Shown piece after piece: positions 1 to 8,228 of a stretch of 64,000 nt of DNA; the stretch's first letter is position 1, and each line of letters starts with the position of its first letter. The translations under genes and the position numbers were made by a program. A model generated the notes under the pieces. It was not told the DNA's origin and ran no database searches. It saw only the letters and a list, made by a program, of their open reading frames with translations. Source of the DNA: Clostridium akagii DSM 12554 (lineage in GTDB: Bacteria; Bacillota; Clostridia; Clostridiales; Clostridiaceae); assembly GCF_000686725.1 (NCBI RefSeq), contig NZ_KK366008.1, forward strand, positions 448,074-512,073, written 5' to 3'.

Positions 1-994
1 TAAACGGTAGTGGAATTCCGGAAATAGGTACTATTCCAACTGTCATACCAATATTCCAAAAAATCGAAAACATCAATCCTGTAAAAGTACCAGCACAAAT
101 CATCTGTCCAACAATGTCCTTAGATTGTCTACCAATTTTTAATATTTTGTACAATATAAACGCATATAGTAATAACAAAACTATAGCTCCTATTAGTCCC
201 CATTCTTCACCAACTACAGAAAAAATAAAGTCTGTGTGATTTTCCGGTACATATTGTCCAGCTACTTGAGTTCCTTTTAAAAAACCTTTACCAAGTAATC
301 CTCCAGAGCCTATTCCAACTTTAGAATTTGCAAGCTGATAGCTTGATTGTTCAAATAAAGATGTAATCCTAGATCTTTGGTGCTGTTGCAAAATACTACT
401 ATTCCAAACAAGCCAACATAATGGAACACTGGTTATTATTGCTCCATAAATTATTTTTAAATTAATTCCGCATATAAATATTATCCCTAAGGTAATACAA
501 AGACAAATTACAGCCATACCAATATTAGGTTGTTTAAAAATCAATACAACTGGTATTATTGTATAAACTACTATAATGCCGATATTTTTAAGTTTATTAA
601 CCTCACTATCCATATCATTTATTTGTTTTGCAATAAATAATGTTAAAATAACTTCAAAAAAACCAGCAGGTTCAAGTTGCTGAGATCCTATTTGTATCCA
701 AGAATTAGCACCATTTATTGGTGTGGTGAAAAACAGAGTATACACTAGCGAAATAATCCCTAGCCAATATAAAACAGTTGAATAACCAGTTAGTACACTA
801 TAATCTACTAGTAATACTAGATATACTAATATTAACCCTATTCCTATACCAACAAACTGAGATACAAACAAACTTGTGGAACGTGATGCACTATAAACAT
901 TTAATGCTCCAAAAATTGATATAAGCAGAACTGCAATAAGTAAACTAAAGTCAATCTGCTTGAACAATTTTTTATCGATAACCCATTTTTTCAA
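1..994 (-). CDS. rodA: Rod-shape/cell-division SEDS glycosyltransferase RodA-like (3' end cut by window)
   Basis: SEDS family peptidoglycan glycosyltransferase, an integral membrane protein that polymerises lipid II together with a class B PBP. The reading frame is open from 994 to the window edge, about 331 codons, so the C-terminus is missing. It shows many hydrophobic segments and family motifs: a Lys-Gln-Pro-Asn-Ile-Gly stretch, the conserved long loop with GSGGLLGKG and PENHTDFIFSVVGEE, and at the edge GIPLPF of the last conserved loop. The start is TTG at 994, eight bases after a GGAGG (complement of 1003-1007); no ATG fits. The GKG-loop and short N-terminus resemble RodA more than FtsW/SpoVE, but the SEDS paralogues are hard to separate from a fragment. 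Confidence 0.88.
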   Translation of the reverse strand, partial: MKKWVIDKKLFKQIDFSLLIAVLLISIFGALNVYSASRSTSLFVSQFVGIGIGLILVYLVLLVDYSVLTGYSTVLYWLGIISLVYTLFFTTPINGANSWIQIGSQQLEPAGFFEVILTLFIAKQINDMDSEVNKLKNIGIIVVYTIIPVVLIFKQPNIGMAVICLCITLGIIFICGINLKIIYGAIITSVPLCWLVWNSSILQQHQRSRITSLFEQSSYQLANSKVGIGSGGLLGKGFLKGTQVAGQYVPENHTDFIFSVVGEEWGLIGAIVLLLLYAFILYKILKIGRQSKDIVGQMICAGTFTGLMFSIFWNIGMTVGIVPISGIPLPF

Positions 995-1237
995 GTGTTA
1001 AACCTCCTGTATTCCTAGTGCTACTAATCATAGCAACTTCATCTATTTATATTACAAACATATATCAATAAAATTATACATCTAAATTATAACACTTGTC
1101 TTATAATAAATCATGAAATTATTGTATACAATGTCAATTCTATATTCACAAATTATGAATATAGAGAAAACCATCAATAACAATGATTCATGATTCTCTC
1201 TATGCAGCTGATTTTAGTCCACTATAAATCTTCATTG

Positions 1238-1495
1238 TTAGTTTAAATTATTAGTGTGGTTCACATTAGGGATGCTGGTGAAGTTATCATCATTTGTATC
1301 ATTAGTTGTTAAATATTCGTTGCCGTCCGAGTCTTTTTCCAGACGAACACCACTAATTGTCCCTTGGTATACCATACTTAATGCTTCTTCTTTCATAATT
1401 ATATCACCATTTTCAAGTCCATAAGCAATTGTATCACCATTATTGTTTGTCACTACTTTTTTTATTACATGTGAATTTTTAAATCCAAATGTCAT
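1238..1495 (-). CDS. DUF3892 family small protein
   Basis: 85-residue protein of unknown function. Its pattern (hydrophobic strand, NGDTIAYGLENG, then a Glu-Ala segment, then GTISGV and a Gly-rich Asp/Asn tail) matches the DUF3892 family as I remember it; members are small cytosolic proteins common in Firmicutes and often annotated hypothetical. The frame is open 15 codons further upstream, but ATG 1495 has GGGAGG seven bases before it and the upstream residues look like leader sequence. It lies just downstream of trmB, same strand. The family assignment is from memory. Confidence 0.75.
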   Translation of the reverse strand: MTFGFKNSHVIKKVVTNNNGDTIAYGLENGDIIMKEEALSMVYQGTISGVRLEKDSDGNEYLTTNDTNDDNFTSIPNVNHTNNLN

Positions 1496-1558
1496 AATTC
1501 TACCTCCCGTGGTTATGAAACTATTTTCTCCAGTAGGCAAAACTTTATGCGCAATTTA

Positions 1559-2194
1559 TTATTTGAGAGTTGCTTTTACAAACATTATTTTCATACCTAA
1601 TTTCACAAATTTATTTTCATACTCAGTAGGAATGTTTTCTGCGAAATTGCTATTATGAAGATCATAGGTATAATAGTTAATTTCAAAATTGTTTGAAGCT
1701 AAATATTCCATTGACGCTTCAAATAAATCAAAATTATCAGTTTTGAACCATATTTCTGTGTTTGCTCTTATAAATTGTTTATATTTTATTAAAAATTTAG
1801 GGTGAGTAAGTCTTCTTTTATTATGTCTGTCTTTAGGCCAAGGATTACAGAAATTTATATATATCCTGCTTATTTCACTTTCATCAAATATCTCGCTTAT
1901 AAATGCTATTTCAAGTGGGATTATCCTTACATTTGAAATTTCTGCTTTTTCAACATTTCTCAGTGTGCACACTAAAACTTCATCTTTTAAATCAATTGCT
2001 ATGTAGTTCTTATCTGGATTTTCCACTGCATTTCTTGTTGTGAATTCTCCTCTTCCACATCCCAGTTCAAGATATATTTCATTATTATTTCCAAAAACTT
2101 CATTCCATTTACCTTTAAAATCTTTTGGCTGAATTATAACCAAAGGACTTTTTTCCAGTTCAGGTCTTGCCCACCATTTTTTCCTAAGTCTCAT
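1559..2194 (-). CDS. trmB: tRNA (guanine-N7-)-methyltransferase
   Basis: Methylates G46 in the variable loop of tRNAs with SAM. Length 211 aa is typical. The SAM-binding motif LELGCGRGE is at residues 42-50, with an acidic residue closing the next strand (AIDLK), and the family signature [12 protein letters not shown] is at 117-128. The usual Asp of the DPWPK motif is Asn117 here. A GGAGG precedes the ATG. It stands between the M50 protease and the DUF3892 gene, all on the minus strand, without obvious functional linkage. Confidence 0.96.
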   Translation of the reverse strand: MRLRKKWWARPELEKSPLVIIQPKDFKGKWNEVFGNNNEIYLELGCGRGEFTTRNAVENPDKNYIAIDLKDEVLVCTLRNVEKAEISNVRIIPLEIAFISEIFDESEISRIYINFCNPWPKDRHNKRRLTHPKFLIKYKQFIRANTEIWFKTDNFDLFEASMEYLASNNFEINYYTYDLHNSNFAENIPTEYENKFVKLGMKIMFVKATLK

Positions 2195-2287
2195 TGTATT
2201 TCCTCCGCCCTTTTGTCCTAAGACATCTTATCAAAATATGCTAGTATATTAACTGAAAATTTTTAAAGATGCCTTTTCTCTATTTTA

Positions 2288-2309
2288 GATATTTCCGAGG
2301 AAATATCTG
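2288..2309 (-). terminator. Perfect hairpin just after the M50 protease stop
   Basis: A 10-bp perfect inverted repeat (AGATATTTCC / GGAAATATCT, 2-base centre) starts one base past the stop of the M50 gene. The following bases on the minus strand are AAAATAG, so there is no U-tract; it may be a weak terminator or an mRNA 3'-end stabiliser. Confidence 0.35.
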
Positions 2310-2310
2310 A

Positions 2311-2967
2311 TTATCTTATAATTATCTGTGCTATGTTCATAAATAGGTGATACATTGCAGTACCTGGTATACCTATCATTAGACCAAGTATTGAATTGTT
2401 GCTAAATATAGGCACGGCTAATACAAAAAAAATGATTAGTTGATACCTGTACAAAGAATCTGATATATTGTAAAAGCCCTTTGGGAATAAATCTACCAAT
2501 ATATGAAAACCATCAAACCCTGGAATAGGTATTAGATTTAAAAGCGAAAAAGTACAATTTAAAAATACAACTTGATTCGCTATTTGTAATATTATATTAC
2601 CTAAATTACTTGATGGTAAAACCTTGAATAAAGCAATTGTTATAAAAGCAAAAACAAAAGCAACAACAACATTTGCTAAAGGTCCTGCAATAGATACTTT
2701 TAAATCATCTCTATTGTAATTTTTAAAGGCACTTGGATTTGTTTCCACTGGTTTTGCCCAACCAAAATGAACAATCAAAATAAAAATAAAACCTAATGGG
2801 TCTATATGTGCAATGGGGTTCAAAGTTAATCTACCTTGAAATCTAGGGGTTTTATCTCCTAATTTATCTGCAACTAAAGCATGGGCATACTCATGAAAAG
2901 TAAATGCTATTAAGATTGCAGGTATAATTATAACGATATTGTAAATCTGGCTACTTATATTCTCCAT
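2311..2967 (-). CDS. Site-2 protease family (M50) membrane metalloprotease
   Basis: Integral membrane zinc protease homologue of 218 aa, of the compact Firmicute type resembling YwhC/SpoIVFB-like proteins of unknown substrate. The zinc motif HEYAH is at residues 25-29 in the first membrane segment and the second metal-binding motif NLIPIPGFDG is at 144-153, so the catalytic set looks complete. There is no PDZ insert, unlike RseP. AGGAGG stands before the ATG. The gene is monocistronic or loosely grouped with trmB. Confidence 0.93.
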   Translation of the reverse strand: MENISSQIYNIVIIIPAILIAFTFHEYAHALVADKLGDKTPRFQGRLTLNPIAHIDPLGFIFILIVHFGWAKPVETNPSAFKNYNRDDLKVSIAGPLANVVVAFVFAFITIALFKVLPSSNLGNIILQIANQVVFLNCTFSLLNLIPIPGFDGFHILVDLFPKGFYNISDSLYRYQLIIFFVLAVPIFSNNSILGLMIGIPGTAMYHLFMNIAQIIIR

Positions 2968-3044
2968 ATCAATTCCTCCTATGAATTTCTATTTCTTTTA
3001 CTTTATTATATCAAATCTAAAATTAGGTTATAAGCAATTTATAA

Positions 3045-3074
3045 ATAAAAAATTTGCAGACTAATCTCTGCAAA
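3045..3074 (-). terminator. Rho-independent terminator of the glycosidase/propeller block
   Basis: Stem TTTGCAGA / TCTGCAAA with a 6-base loop (3053-3074), followed on the minus strand by ATTTTTTATTT. It begins five bases after the 3079 stop and would end the four-gene transcript that starts near 7345. Confidence 0.8.
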
Positions 3075-3078
3075 CCTT

Positions 3079-4107
3079 CTATTTATATGGTATATCTGCA
3101 AGTTTGCCATTATTCTCAGATACAATTCCTTTATCTGTCATTTTAATTAAACTTCCGTTATAAGAAGTGATTTGATTTGATTTCAGTGAGGAAACTTGTC
3201 CTTTAAGATTATTATTTACATATATATTACCATTTTCTGTTATAAATAAATCTTTTGGGTCAAACTGCTTAGTAACATTTATAGTTTTCCAGTTTGTAAC
3301 TGGAACTTCAGTATTTCCATAGTATATATTTGTTATTAATCCATTTACCAAATTTCCAACATAAATGTTATTCTCAGAATCAGAGCCTAATATTATTGGG
3401 CTAGAAACATTAATAAAATTCATGTTAGCTTTATCATTTGTAGATATAATTTTATGTGAACTTAAATCCTCATAAACAAGTTCAGCTTTATCCGGCAGAA
3501 TCTTTATATTCCCAATTTTCACTGAAGAAGTATCCACCTGGCTTACGTCATCCATAGCATTATTTAAATAAATTTGTGATTTATATGAATTTCTACTTAC
3601 TTTCACATATATTAAATTTGTTACTGGGGAAATTTGAATATCTGAAACTTTTGATGAACTATCTGACCATGTAACATCTGAATTTATGGTGTTTTTGATA
3701 GATTTACTGGCATCATATGAATTTAATTGAATTTTTCCGTTCCCAGTAATAGGTTTTTCTGCAATTATAAGTCTGTGTCTATCTGAAACCCAATTGTAAA
3801 AAGATATTTCATTCCCTTTTTCAGGTAATACTTCTTTAAGTTGACCATTAGAAGTATCAACAGTTTTTAGCGTTCCATTCTCACAATATGATACAAATCT
3901 TCCATCATATGAAGCATTAATATTTATAGCATCACTAGGAATATCAATGGAAATCTGCTGTTTTTTAGGTGCTTTAGCTACAACTTTATTTATTATAAAT
4001 GAATTTTCTGGTTTTAAATAAGTCTCATTAATATAATATAGTCCAGCAAATTGTATTACTAAGGATATTATTATCCATATACTTAAGTGTTTAAAGACCT
4101 TTATCAT
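3079..4107 (-). CDS. Membrane-anchored propeller-like protein, second copy
   Basis: 342-aa protein with one N-terminal membrane segment (about residues 9-29) and a long extracytoplasmic part built of repeated beta-strand units (for example DGRFVSYCENGTLKTVDTSNG and GSDSENNIYVGNL), which I read as a WD40/TolB-like propeller. It is a diverged paralogue of the protein encoded at 5252-6283: same length, same ILxWIIISLxxQ anchor, same DTSxGxxK motif near residue 90. It follows the second glycosidase gene by 14 bases. Function is not known; from context it may bind or present the glycosidase or its wall-polymer substrate. Start ATG 4107 has a GGGGGAG ahead of it. Confidence 0.85.
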   Translation of the reverse strand: MIKVFKHLSIWIIISLVIQFAGLYYINETYLKPENSFIINKVVAKAPKKQQISIDIPSDAININASYDGRFVSYCENGTLKTVDTSNGQLKEVLPEKGNEISFYNWVSDRHRLIIAEKPITGNGKIQLNSYDASKSIKNTINSDVTWSDSSSKVSDIQISPVTNLIYVKVSRNSYKSQIYLNNAMDDVSQVDTSSVKIGNIKILPDKAELVYEDLSSHKIISTNDKANMNFINVSSPIILGSDSENNIYVGNLVNGLITNIYYGNTEVPVTNWKTINVTKQFDPKDLFITENGNIYVNNNLKGQVSSLKSNQITSYNGSLIKMTDKGIVSENNGKLADIPYK

Positions 4108-4121
4108 AAGTTCTCCCCCTA

Positions 4122-5165
4122 CTATTTGGCATAAACAATGGAAGGTACATATCTTTCACCCACTGCATCACTTGGATTGTTTATTATATCTCCATTGTAG
4201 TACATTGTGGATGAGGAACCTCCATCTAATGCTACAGCATTCAGCGCACCATATTTGAGCATTAAGTTTCTAACGTCCTCATAGGATGCCCCCATGCTTC
4301 CAACAGACCTTCCATCAATGGTTAGAAACAATATGCTACCATCTTGCATTTGTCCTATTGCAGTCCTAGGTGCAAGTCCTGACTCTTGACCGATAACCTC
4401 TGGCTTACCATTTACTACAAGAATAGCTTCACATGAAATTGCATCATTAGCATTTGCAGCTAATAAATCATTAGCACTGTAATTACCCACAATCATTTTC
4501 CCCGCAGAGGTAAGACCAAAGCTCTGTATTTTTTTATTGCTATCACTATCAAAACTACTAATGATTTTTCCATTGGAAATCAGATTACCTATAGGTATAC
4601 CTCCAGTTCCTGTATATTTAGCACTTCCAGCAGTTGCCTCATCAGAAAAGTCTCCACCATTTATTGCTGCAACAGCATCATATCTTTGTGCCATAACACT
4701 GGTAATTTGACCTTCTTTACCAAGGTTCTTTGTATAGCCAACTTTTACTCTTGTAGGATCTTTAATAACTAAGAAATATCCTTTAAATTTTCCGGTTGCA
4801 GACGCAACATTTTCCAAATCAATTCCTGTATCATTTAAATGTTGTACTTGAATTTCACTTGTATTGGTTTTTTCTGAAGTTGTTAACTCGCCACTTTTGG
4901 CAGTACTGTAGTTAGTCAAATTATTTATTTCTGAATCTGATAAAAACCATCTAGCCACATATTGATGCCTTCCGGAATTAATAAACATACTAACTACATT
5001 TTTTTTGACATTTATGAACGGTCCGTAAAACACTAGCAAAGTTAACGACACTGACGTAAATAAAATCTGAAACAATAAAAATAGACCTGAATATTTAAGT
5101 TTTGAAATTTTCTTACCACCTATGTTATTGTTTTCTGATTTTATCTTATTTTTAAAAATAGACAT
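4122..5165 (-). CDS. Phosphodiester glycosidase family (NAGPA-type) protein, second copy
   Basis: 347-aa membrane-anchored protein with a cytoplasmic basic head, one membrane segment (about residues 25-45) and a C-terminal NAGPA domain, named for the mammalian enzyme that removes GlcNAc from a phosphodiester. Domain hallmarks are present: AAINGG near the middle, APRTAIGQ, and ALDGGSSSTMYYNG close to the end. In bacteria such proteins are commonly called exopolysaccharide biosynthesis proteins; a role on surface polymers with phosphodiester-linked sugars is inference. The frame is open to 5234, but ATG 5165 has AGGAAAGG before it, agrees with the paralogue's N-terminus, and the upstream ATG has no ribosome binding site. 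Confidence 0.88.
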   Translation of the reverse strand: MSIFKNKIKSENNNIGGKKISKLKYSGLFLLFQILFTSVSLTLLVFYGPFINVKKNVVSMFINSGRHQYVARWFLSDSEINNLTNYSTAKSGELTTSEKTNTSEIQVQHLNDTGIDLENVASATGKFKGYFLVIKDPTRVKVGYTKNLGKEGQITSVMAQRYDAVAAINGGDFSDEATAGSAKYTGTGGIPIGNLISNGKIISSFDSDSNKKIQSFGLTSAGKMIVGNYSANDLLAANANDAISCEAILVVNGKPEVIGQESGLAPRTAIGQMQDGSILFLTIDGRSVGSMGASYEDVRNLMLKYGALNAVALDGGSSSTMYYNGDIINNPSDAVGERYVPSIVYAK

Positions 5166-5251
5166 CAATTTACCTTTCCTTTCATAATATGCTACAAGGA
5201 TATTTTGCTGTTTAAAGGTATTTATTAATTTCATTAAGCCATATTTGCATT

Positions 5252-6283
5252 TTATAATGGCTTGAACTTAAGTTTACCACCATTGTTATAAATAATATTA
5301 CCGTTATTTATTTGTAAAAAAGTGCCTTGATAATTATAGGTTTTATTCCCCTTTACATCGGTAACTATACTATTTTGCCTATCCAAAGTGTAAATGCCTC
5401 CATTTGGTAATACAACTATATTTTTATTATCAATCATTGTGCCCAATACTATTTTTTTCCATGAAGAAATATTGTCTGAAAGTTTTCCATAATAGATTGC
5501 ATTTGACTGTAAACTACCATTTCCCACATAAAAATTGTCATTATCATCAGTTCCGATAATAGATGGTTTTAAAACACCTGGTATAATTATACTCGACTTT
5601 TCTGCATAGTTATATACTTTTATTCGTCCATAAATATCATTGTAAATAAGTTGATCATCAGAAGATGCTACTGCAAAAGTGCCTATATTATTAGTTAAAG
5701 TTAAAACTCTTTTAAGTTGTTCATTTCTGTCTATTCTATACATATAAAATGAATCATTACTGTGTCCAATTTTTATGTACAGCACTCCTGTTAAAACTGA
5801 CATTTTCATTTCAGCACTCTGCCCAGCACTTGCAAAAAGTGCTTTGTGCGTTGTGCTATCATCTATTTCAGTTTTAATTTCCTTATCTGCATCATAAGAG
5901 TAAAATTTTATTGTAGTATTATTTACTTTTTCAACAATATCCATAATGTCTGTTCCCGGAACCCACATATAAGCAAGACATTTTACTCCACTCGAATATG
6001 TTAAATTTGCTTTTGTTTTTCCAGTACTAGTATCTACTACTTTCACCAAACCATCTTCTAAAGTCGCAGTGTATGCTAAATCATCTGATAAGGTTACATT
6101 CTTTGCTGTACTACCTAATGCTACATTAGGAACAATTTTTTTAACTTGCTCTTCTGCTGTTATATCTGTTATTTTTATACTTCCAGCTGAAGCATAATAA
6201 TATTTATCTAAAAATACATATAATGTACACTGTAGAATCAGTGAAATTATAATCCAAATCATTATCCTCTTTGAAGCTTTCAC
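5252..6283 (-). CDS. Membrane-anchored propeller-like protein, first copy
   Basis: 343-aa protein with one membrane segment (about residues 7-27) followed by beta-rich repeats such as DLAYTATLEDGLVKVVDTS, TDDNDNFYVGNG and LPNGGIYTLD. It is the paralogue of the product of 3079-4107 and sits 12 bases after the first glycosidase gene, so the unit glycosidase plus propeller occurs twice. The start is GTG 6283, with AGGAGG eight bases upstream. No enzymatic motif is visible; a ligand-binding or scaffold role outside the membrane is inferred. Confidence 0.85.
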   Translation of the reverse strand: MKASKRIMIWIIISLILQCTLYVFLDKYYYASAGSIKITDITAEEQVKKIVPNVALGSTAKNVTLSDDLAYTATLEDGLVKVVDTSTGKTKANLTYSSGVKCLAYMWVPGTDIMDIVEKVNNTTIKFYSYDADKEIKTEIDDSTTHKALFASAGQSAEMKMSVLTGVLYIKIGHSNDSFYMYRIDRNEQLKRVLTLTNNIGTFAVASSDDQLIYNDIYGRIKVYNYAEKSSIIIPGVLKPSIIGTDDNDNFYVGNGSLQSNAIYYGKLSDNISSWKKIVLGTMIDNKNIVVLPNGGIYTLDRQNSIVTDVKGNKTYNYQGTFLQINNGNIIYNNGGKLKFKPL

Positions 6284-6295
6284 TGCCCATTCCTC

Positions 6296-7345
6296 CTATT
6301 TCTTTACATATACAGCTGTAGGCACCGGTCTCTCACCAAATTTTGTATCACTTGGAGTATTTTGCACCTTGCCATTATAGTACATAGTTGTAGATGCACC
6401 ACCATCAAGGTTTACTGCATTAACAGCGCCTGCCTTTTTCATTACCTCCTGTACATCCTCTATTGAAGCACCTGCTTCTAACCCTTGTCTTCCATCCAAT
6501 GTTAGTAGCAAGATAGATCCATCATGCTTTTGTCCAATAGCTGTCCTCGGATTTGCTCCTTGGCTTGAAATTCCAGATTTTACAACTGAATTTTCAATTA
6601 GTGTTGGTCCAAAACATAAAGCATCAGTAACATTCATATTCAATAATTCGTCAATAGAGTAATCACCAACAACCATGACTCCACCTTTTTTAATACCGAC
6701 AACTCCTGTGTATGTTTGCTTCGTATCAGCATTACCTGAATATGGAAAAATTAGTTTTCCATCGGAAATAATAATTCCAGTAGGTATGCCACCCGTACCG
6801 GTCCATGTGGCTGTAGAATTACTCCCTTTATCATCAAACCCGCCACCATTTATAGCTGCTAAAGCATTATTTTCTTTGGCAATATCACTAGTTTTCTGAC
6901 CTGACTTTCCTATATTCTTTGTATATCCAACTTTAACCCTACTAGAATCATGTACTGTAACAAGAAAGCCACTAAATTTATGTCCTCCATCAACTTTACT
7001 TATTTCAACTCTATTATCATGACCGCCTATATTTATCTTGCTTAAATCTTGAACTACCGCTGATCCAATGCCACCTGTATCAGTACCTTTTATTATCGAC
7101 TGTATTTTATTATCAGACAAAAATAAAGTAGCAATAAACTGATGGCTATTTGTAGCCATGGCTGTTCCAACTATATTTTTTCTAAGATTAGTGAAAAACG
7201 GTGAATAGTAAACAATTATTGGAGCTGTGGCTATTCCAAAAAGTAATTGAAATACTAAAAAGTACATTAATAGCTTCCATGTTTTAATTTTTTTAACATT
7301 TTTTTTAGTGTACCGTGTTTTACTGTGTTGTCTATCATTACTCAT
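6296..7345 (-). CDS. Phosphodiester glycosidase family (NAGPA-type) protein, first copy
   Basis: 349-aa paralogue of the protein at 4122-5165, with the same plan: basic head rich in Lys, one membrane segment (about residues 25-45), linker, then a NAGPA domain with AAINGGGFDD, NPRTAIGQ and NLDGGASTTMYYNG. ATG 7345 follows GAGGT. It is the first gene of a minus-strand block 7345 to 3079 with gaps of 12, 86 and 14 bases, probably one transcript. The extracellular hydrolase topology suggests action on cell-surface glycopolymers; the real substrate cannot be read from the sequence. Confidence 0.9.
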   Translation of the reverse strand: MSNDRQHSKTRYTKKNVKKIKTWKLLMYFLVFQLLFGIATAPIIVYYSPFFTNLRKNIVGTAMATNSHQFIATLFLSDNKIQSIIKGTDTGGIGSAVVQDLSKINIGGHDNRVEISKVDGGHKFSGFLVTVHDSSRVKVGYTKNIGKSGQKTSDIAKENNALAAINGGGFDDKGSNSTATWTGTGGIPTGIIISDGKLIFPYSGNADTKQTYTGVVGIKKGGVMVVGDYSIDELLNMNVTDALCFGPTLIENSVVKSGISSQGANPRTAIGQKHDGSILLLTLDGRQGLEAGASIEDVQEVMKKAGAVNAVNLDGGASTTMYYNGKVQNTPSDTKFGERPVPTAVYVKK

Positions 7346-7612
7346 ATTATTACCTCATAATTTTCATATTACGCATAGGTTATATTTTACATCAATATAA
7401 AAAACTTTTCGTTTATAATTTATGTCTTTTTTGTAAACGATTTGTTATTTAATATAATATCAAATATCTGAATTTTATTTCAACATAAAAAATTCCAGAA
7501 TAATTTTCTGAAATCTTTTATATTATAACCTTTTTATTACATTAAAAGCAAGTCTTAAAACGTTTAAATTAAATTAAATGTACTAATACTCATGATTTCC
7601 ATAGTATTTCTT

Positions 7613-7641
7613 TTGACAATTGATAGTATTTATTATATAAT
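7613..7641 (+). promoter_or_regulatory. Promoter of the perR-type gene with palindrome over the -10
   Basis: TTGACA (7613-7618), 17-base spacer, TATAAT (7636-7641): full consensus. A perfect 7-1-7 palindrome ATTATAT-A-ATATAAT (7632-7646) covers the -10; it has the geometry of a PerR/Fur box, though not the exact consensus, and could be an autoregulatory site. The remainder of the 326-base divergent region (7346-7671) shows only AT-rich sequence and a weak hairpin near 7490. Confidence 0.75.
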
Positions 7642-7671
7642 ATAATTAATTAAACAATAAGGATGGTGCTT

Positions 7672-8106
7672 ATGAACAGCATAACTAGTATTTTTAAAGA
7701 AAAACGATTAAAATTGACACCTCAGCGTATCGCAGTGTACAAATATTTACAGTCTACAAAAAAACATCCATCCGCTGAAATAATTTACAAAGCTTTACAA
7801 GAAGACTATCCAACTATGAGTTTAGCTACGGTTTATAAGGCCTTAAAAACACTTGCAGACGTGAATTTGGTAGAAGAATTAAATGTTGGAGAAGGTAACT
7901 TTAGATATGACAGTAATGTCACTGCTCATCCGCATATACAGTGTATTTCATGTGGTAAAGTTGAAGATATTGATAACGTGACTTTTTCAGATTTAAATAT
8001 CAGAGTAAAAGAATTTACTGAATACGAAGTTTTGACTAATAAAATTTACTTCTACGGAATTTGTAAATCTTGCAAGGAAAAAGTAGTTGCTGTAGAAAGC
8101 AATTAA
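7672..8106 (+). CDS. perR: Fur-family peroxide-responsive regulator (PerR type)
   Basis: 144-aa metal-dependent repressor with winged-helix DNA-binding half (SLATVYKALKTL is the recognition region) and C-terminal metal/dimer half. The regulatory metal ligands of B. subtilis PerR (H37, D85, H91, H93, D104) are all found with a constant offset of five: H32, D80, H86, H88, D99. The structural zinc cysteines are C91/C94 and C131/C134. Asp99 in place of Glu favours PerR over Fur. The frame also opens at ATG 7663, but that codon touches the AAGGA; ATG 7672 has correct spacing. Own promoter and terminator, so monocistronic. Confidence 0.92.
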   Translation: MNSITSIFKEKRLKLTPQRIAVYKYLQSTKKHPSAEIIYKALQEDYPTMSLATVYKALKTLADVNLVEELNVGEGNFRYDSNVTAHPHIQCISCGKVEDIDNVTFSDLNIRVKEFTEYEVLTNKIYFYGICKSCKEKVVAVESN

Positions 8107-8114
8107 TCTTTAAT

Positions 8115-8150
8115 AATGGCATGCTTTAATTGCAAGCCATTATTTTTTTT
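8115..8150 (+). terminator. Terminator of the perR-type gene
   Basis: Stem AATGGCATGC / GCAAGCCATT (one mismatch), 7-base loop, followed by TATTTTTTTT. It lies nine bases after the stop codon. Confidence 0.88.
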
Positions 8151-8228
8151 ATGTTAATATAAACCATAATAAAATAATATATAATAAAAAAAAGCTTTTC
8201 ATCATATATTTTCCATGAGGTGATTTAT

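Noticed and set aside
1139-1165. 10-bp inverted repeat TCTATATTCA / TGAATATAGA between rodA and the DUF3892 gene
   Set aside because: AT-rich stem without a T-run on either strand; likely chance, though a weak 3'-end structure cannot be excluded.
7480-7525. Hairpin-like sequence near 7490 as a terminator
   Set aside because: The stem is short and mismatched, and it lies in a divergent promoter region where no transcript needs to end.
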